NCBI RefSeq assembly: GCF_900105595.1
Contig: NZ_LT629784.1
Span: forward strand, 2,914,001-2,978,000
DNA length: 64,000 nucleotides
Reading direction: 5' to 3'
From: Stappia sp. ES.058
Lineage (GTDB): Bacteria; Pseudomonadota; Alphaproteobacteria; Rhizobiales; Stappiaceae
The first letter of the stretch is position 1; every line of letters begins with the position of its first letter. Below, one piece after another: positions 63,072 through 64,000 of the stretch. The notes beneath the pieces are model-generated. The model had not been told where the DNA came from and did not search any database. It saw only the letters and a program-made list of their open reading frames with translations. Both the position numbers and the translations under genes were made by a program.

Positions 63072-63683
63072 TCAGCTCAACGGATTGGCGAACCAGGCAT
63101 AGCCGACAAGGCCGACGGCCCCGACGAGCAGGCCGATGGCAAAGGCCGCGAACGGGGCCCACAGCCCGCGCACACTGGGCACAGGCGCCTTGGCGGGCGC
63201 TCCATGATCGCTGTCGTGCGACGTGTCTGCACGCGGAGCTTCCCTCAGCCGGTTTGTCAACCAGTCGCCTTCCACGGCGCGCTCGCGTTCAAGCACGCGT
63301 TCGGCAATATACTCGGTGATGCAATCCGCCATGTCCTCAAGCTCGGGCGTCTCGAGAATCACCGTGCGGCCGATTCGCGTGTCCTTGATGAAGCGATAGA
63401 CGCGCTTGTCGCGGCCCATCGCGACATGGCTGGTGATGTCGATCCACAGCCGCGGCAGGTTGCCGGCAACGATCTGGAAGGAGAACTGGTCGTCGTCCTC
63501 GGGCACTTCCTTGAAGACGTCCTGAAGCTCTTCCGACAGCAACTCCAGCCGGGCACGCTCGGATTCCTTCAGTTCTACAACCACATCCGTGCGTTCCACC
63601 TCAGCAAGCTTCACCTTGCGGATGGCATCGCGAAGACTGCGCACCTTGGCGTGCGGAACGACATTGTCGCGGGATCTGCTCAT
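63072..63683 (-). CDS. C-terminally anchored protein, function unknown
   Basis: 203 residues: a soluble, charged region (~1-165), then one hydrophobic segment near the C-terminus (FAAFAIGLLVGAVGLVGYAW, ~178-197) and a short tail. No signal peptide, so it is likely a tail-anchored inner-membrane protein facing the cytoplasm. LRLWIDITSHVAMGRDKRVY style and TRIGRTVILETPELEDMADC (in parts) are the most conserved-looking stretches. I do not recognise the family. It is convergent with the metallophosphoesterase. Confidence 0.75.
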   Translation of the reverse strand: MSRSRDNVVPHAKVRSLRDAIRKVKLAEVERTDVVVELKESERARLELLSEELQDVFKEVPEDDDQFSFQIVAGNLPRLWIDITSHVAMGRDKRVYRFIKDTRIGRTVILETPELEDMADCITEYIAERVLERERAVEGDWLTNRLREAPRADTSHDSDHGAPAKAPVPSVRGLWAPFAAFAIGLLVGAVGLVGYAWFANPLS

Positions 63684-63861
63684 GCGGCACCCTGTCTTGA
63701 GGCATGGGCTGCGGGACGGCCCCTGCGTTCACCCGGTAAACGAACTCTTAACGAAGATGCTTACCACACTCATTCTGCAATCGCAGCAACCCGACCCGGC
63801 GTTAAGAGATTCATCCACGATCAAAGTCGGTTTTATGGTTAACAAGGATTAGGACTTATTC

Positions 63862-64000
63862 ATGGCAAAGCAATCAAGCAGCGACCGCGTTGTGGAGGCG
63901 GCCCGCAAAGCCGGCCTCGACATCGAGATCGTTCAGATGCCGGCCTCGACGCGCACCGCGGAGGAAGCCGCGGCGGCCTGTGGCTGCTGCGTGGCTGAAA
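63862..64000 (+). CDS. YbaK/EbsC-family tRNA deacylase, N-terminal part
   Basis: The first 46 codons of a gene that leaves the window. AARKAGLDIEIVQMPASTRT, AEEAAAACGCCVAE match the start of YbaK/ProX-type aminoacyl-tRNA deacylases, which clear mischarged tRNA. The usual GCxxxQIVKSL motif should follow beyond the window. The ATG follows an agga site in a 178-base intergenic region that holds several TTAA motifs. Confidence 0.8.
   Translation, partial: MAKQSSSDRVVEAARKAGLDIEIVQMPASTRTAEEAAAACGCCVAE

Overview
This 64 kb window is GC-rich chromosomal DNA from an alphaproteobacterium of the Rhizobiales/Hyphomicrobiales type. The evidence is the gene order uvrC-pgsA-moaD-moaE, a petABC operon for the cytochrome bc1 complex, and the block DUF1285-NUDIX-CCA transferase divergent from MoxR-DUF58-DUF4159-VWA. 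A perfect CtrA-type box also fits. A Stappiaceae-like marine lineage is a guess, not shown by the sequence. I see no rRNA, tRNA, CRISPR array, insertion sequence or prophage. The window cuts uvrC at its left edge and a YbaK-like gene at its right edge.

Region by region. 1-5.1 kb: uvrC, a remnant of thymidine kinase (tdk), a HlyU-like gene, a GNAT, pgsA-moaD-moaE and a Bcr/CflA exporter. 5.1-9.0 kb: ilvE, divergent from a tightly coupled MarR / OmpR-type regulator / EnvZ-like kinase operon. 9.0-18.2 kb: housekeeping genes (tRNA-binding protein, TetR, proC-YbjN, ubiK, lgt, MidA-like methyltransferase, pgeF, an odd M24 protein, a lipoprotein, prs). 18.2-24.3 kb: accessory genes (periplasmic DUF4399 and DUF411 proteins, a GT61 glycosyltransferase beside a UDP-xylose synthase, an NMT1-type ABC importer). 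24.4-27.7 kb: a chemoreceptor with a secreted PDC-like partner, then an AT-rich island. 27.7-36.1 kb: rplY-pth-ychF, an exported choloylglycine-hydrolase-like enzyme, two MaoC hydratases, bluB-apt and mtnP. 36.2-39.0 kb: petABC. 39.2-45.4 kb: two paralogous half-size ABC exporters on either side of an 825-base gene-poor stretch and a coiled-coil gene with a CtrA box. 45.6-52.2 kb: trmL, a DUF1176-like protein, hemF, an orphan AAA ATPase, then the DUF1285/NUDIX/DUF6111/CCA operon. 52.4-59.3 kb: the MoxR cluster. 59.3-64 kb: a GNAT, a glutathionyl-hydroquinone reductase, a NUDIX enzyme, a 37-codon gene with its own terminator, a metallophosphoesterase, a C-terminally anchored protein and a YbaK-like deacylase.

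Several operons show translational coupling through overlapping start and stop codons (MarR/regulator, apt/bluB, DUF1285/NUDIX, MaoC pair, YbjN/proC, DUF58/DUF4159). Alternative starts (TTG or GTG) decide the ends of petA, the chemoreceptor, bluB, the VWA protein, the NUDIX enzyme and the UDP-xylose synthase. The least explained items are the tdk remnant, the GT61/UXS pair, the secreted PDC protein beside the chemoreceptor, the micro-ORFs with strong ribosome binding sites (41.7, 42.0 and 61.9 kb), the CtrA-boxed coiled-coil gene and the AT-rich palindromic island upstream of rplY.
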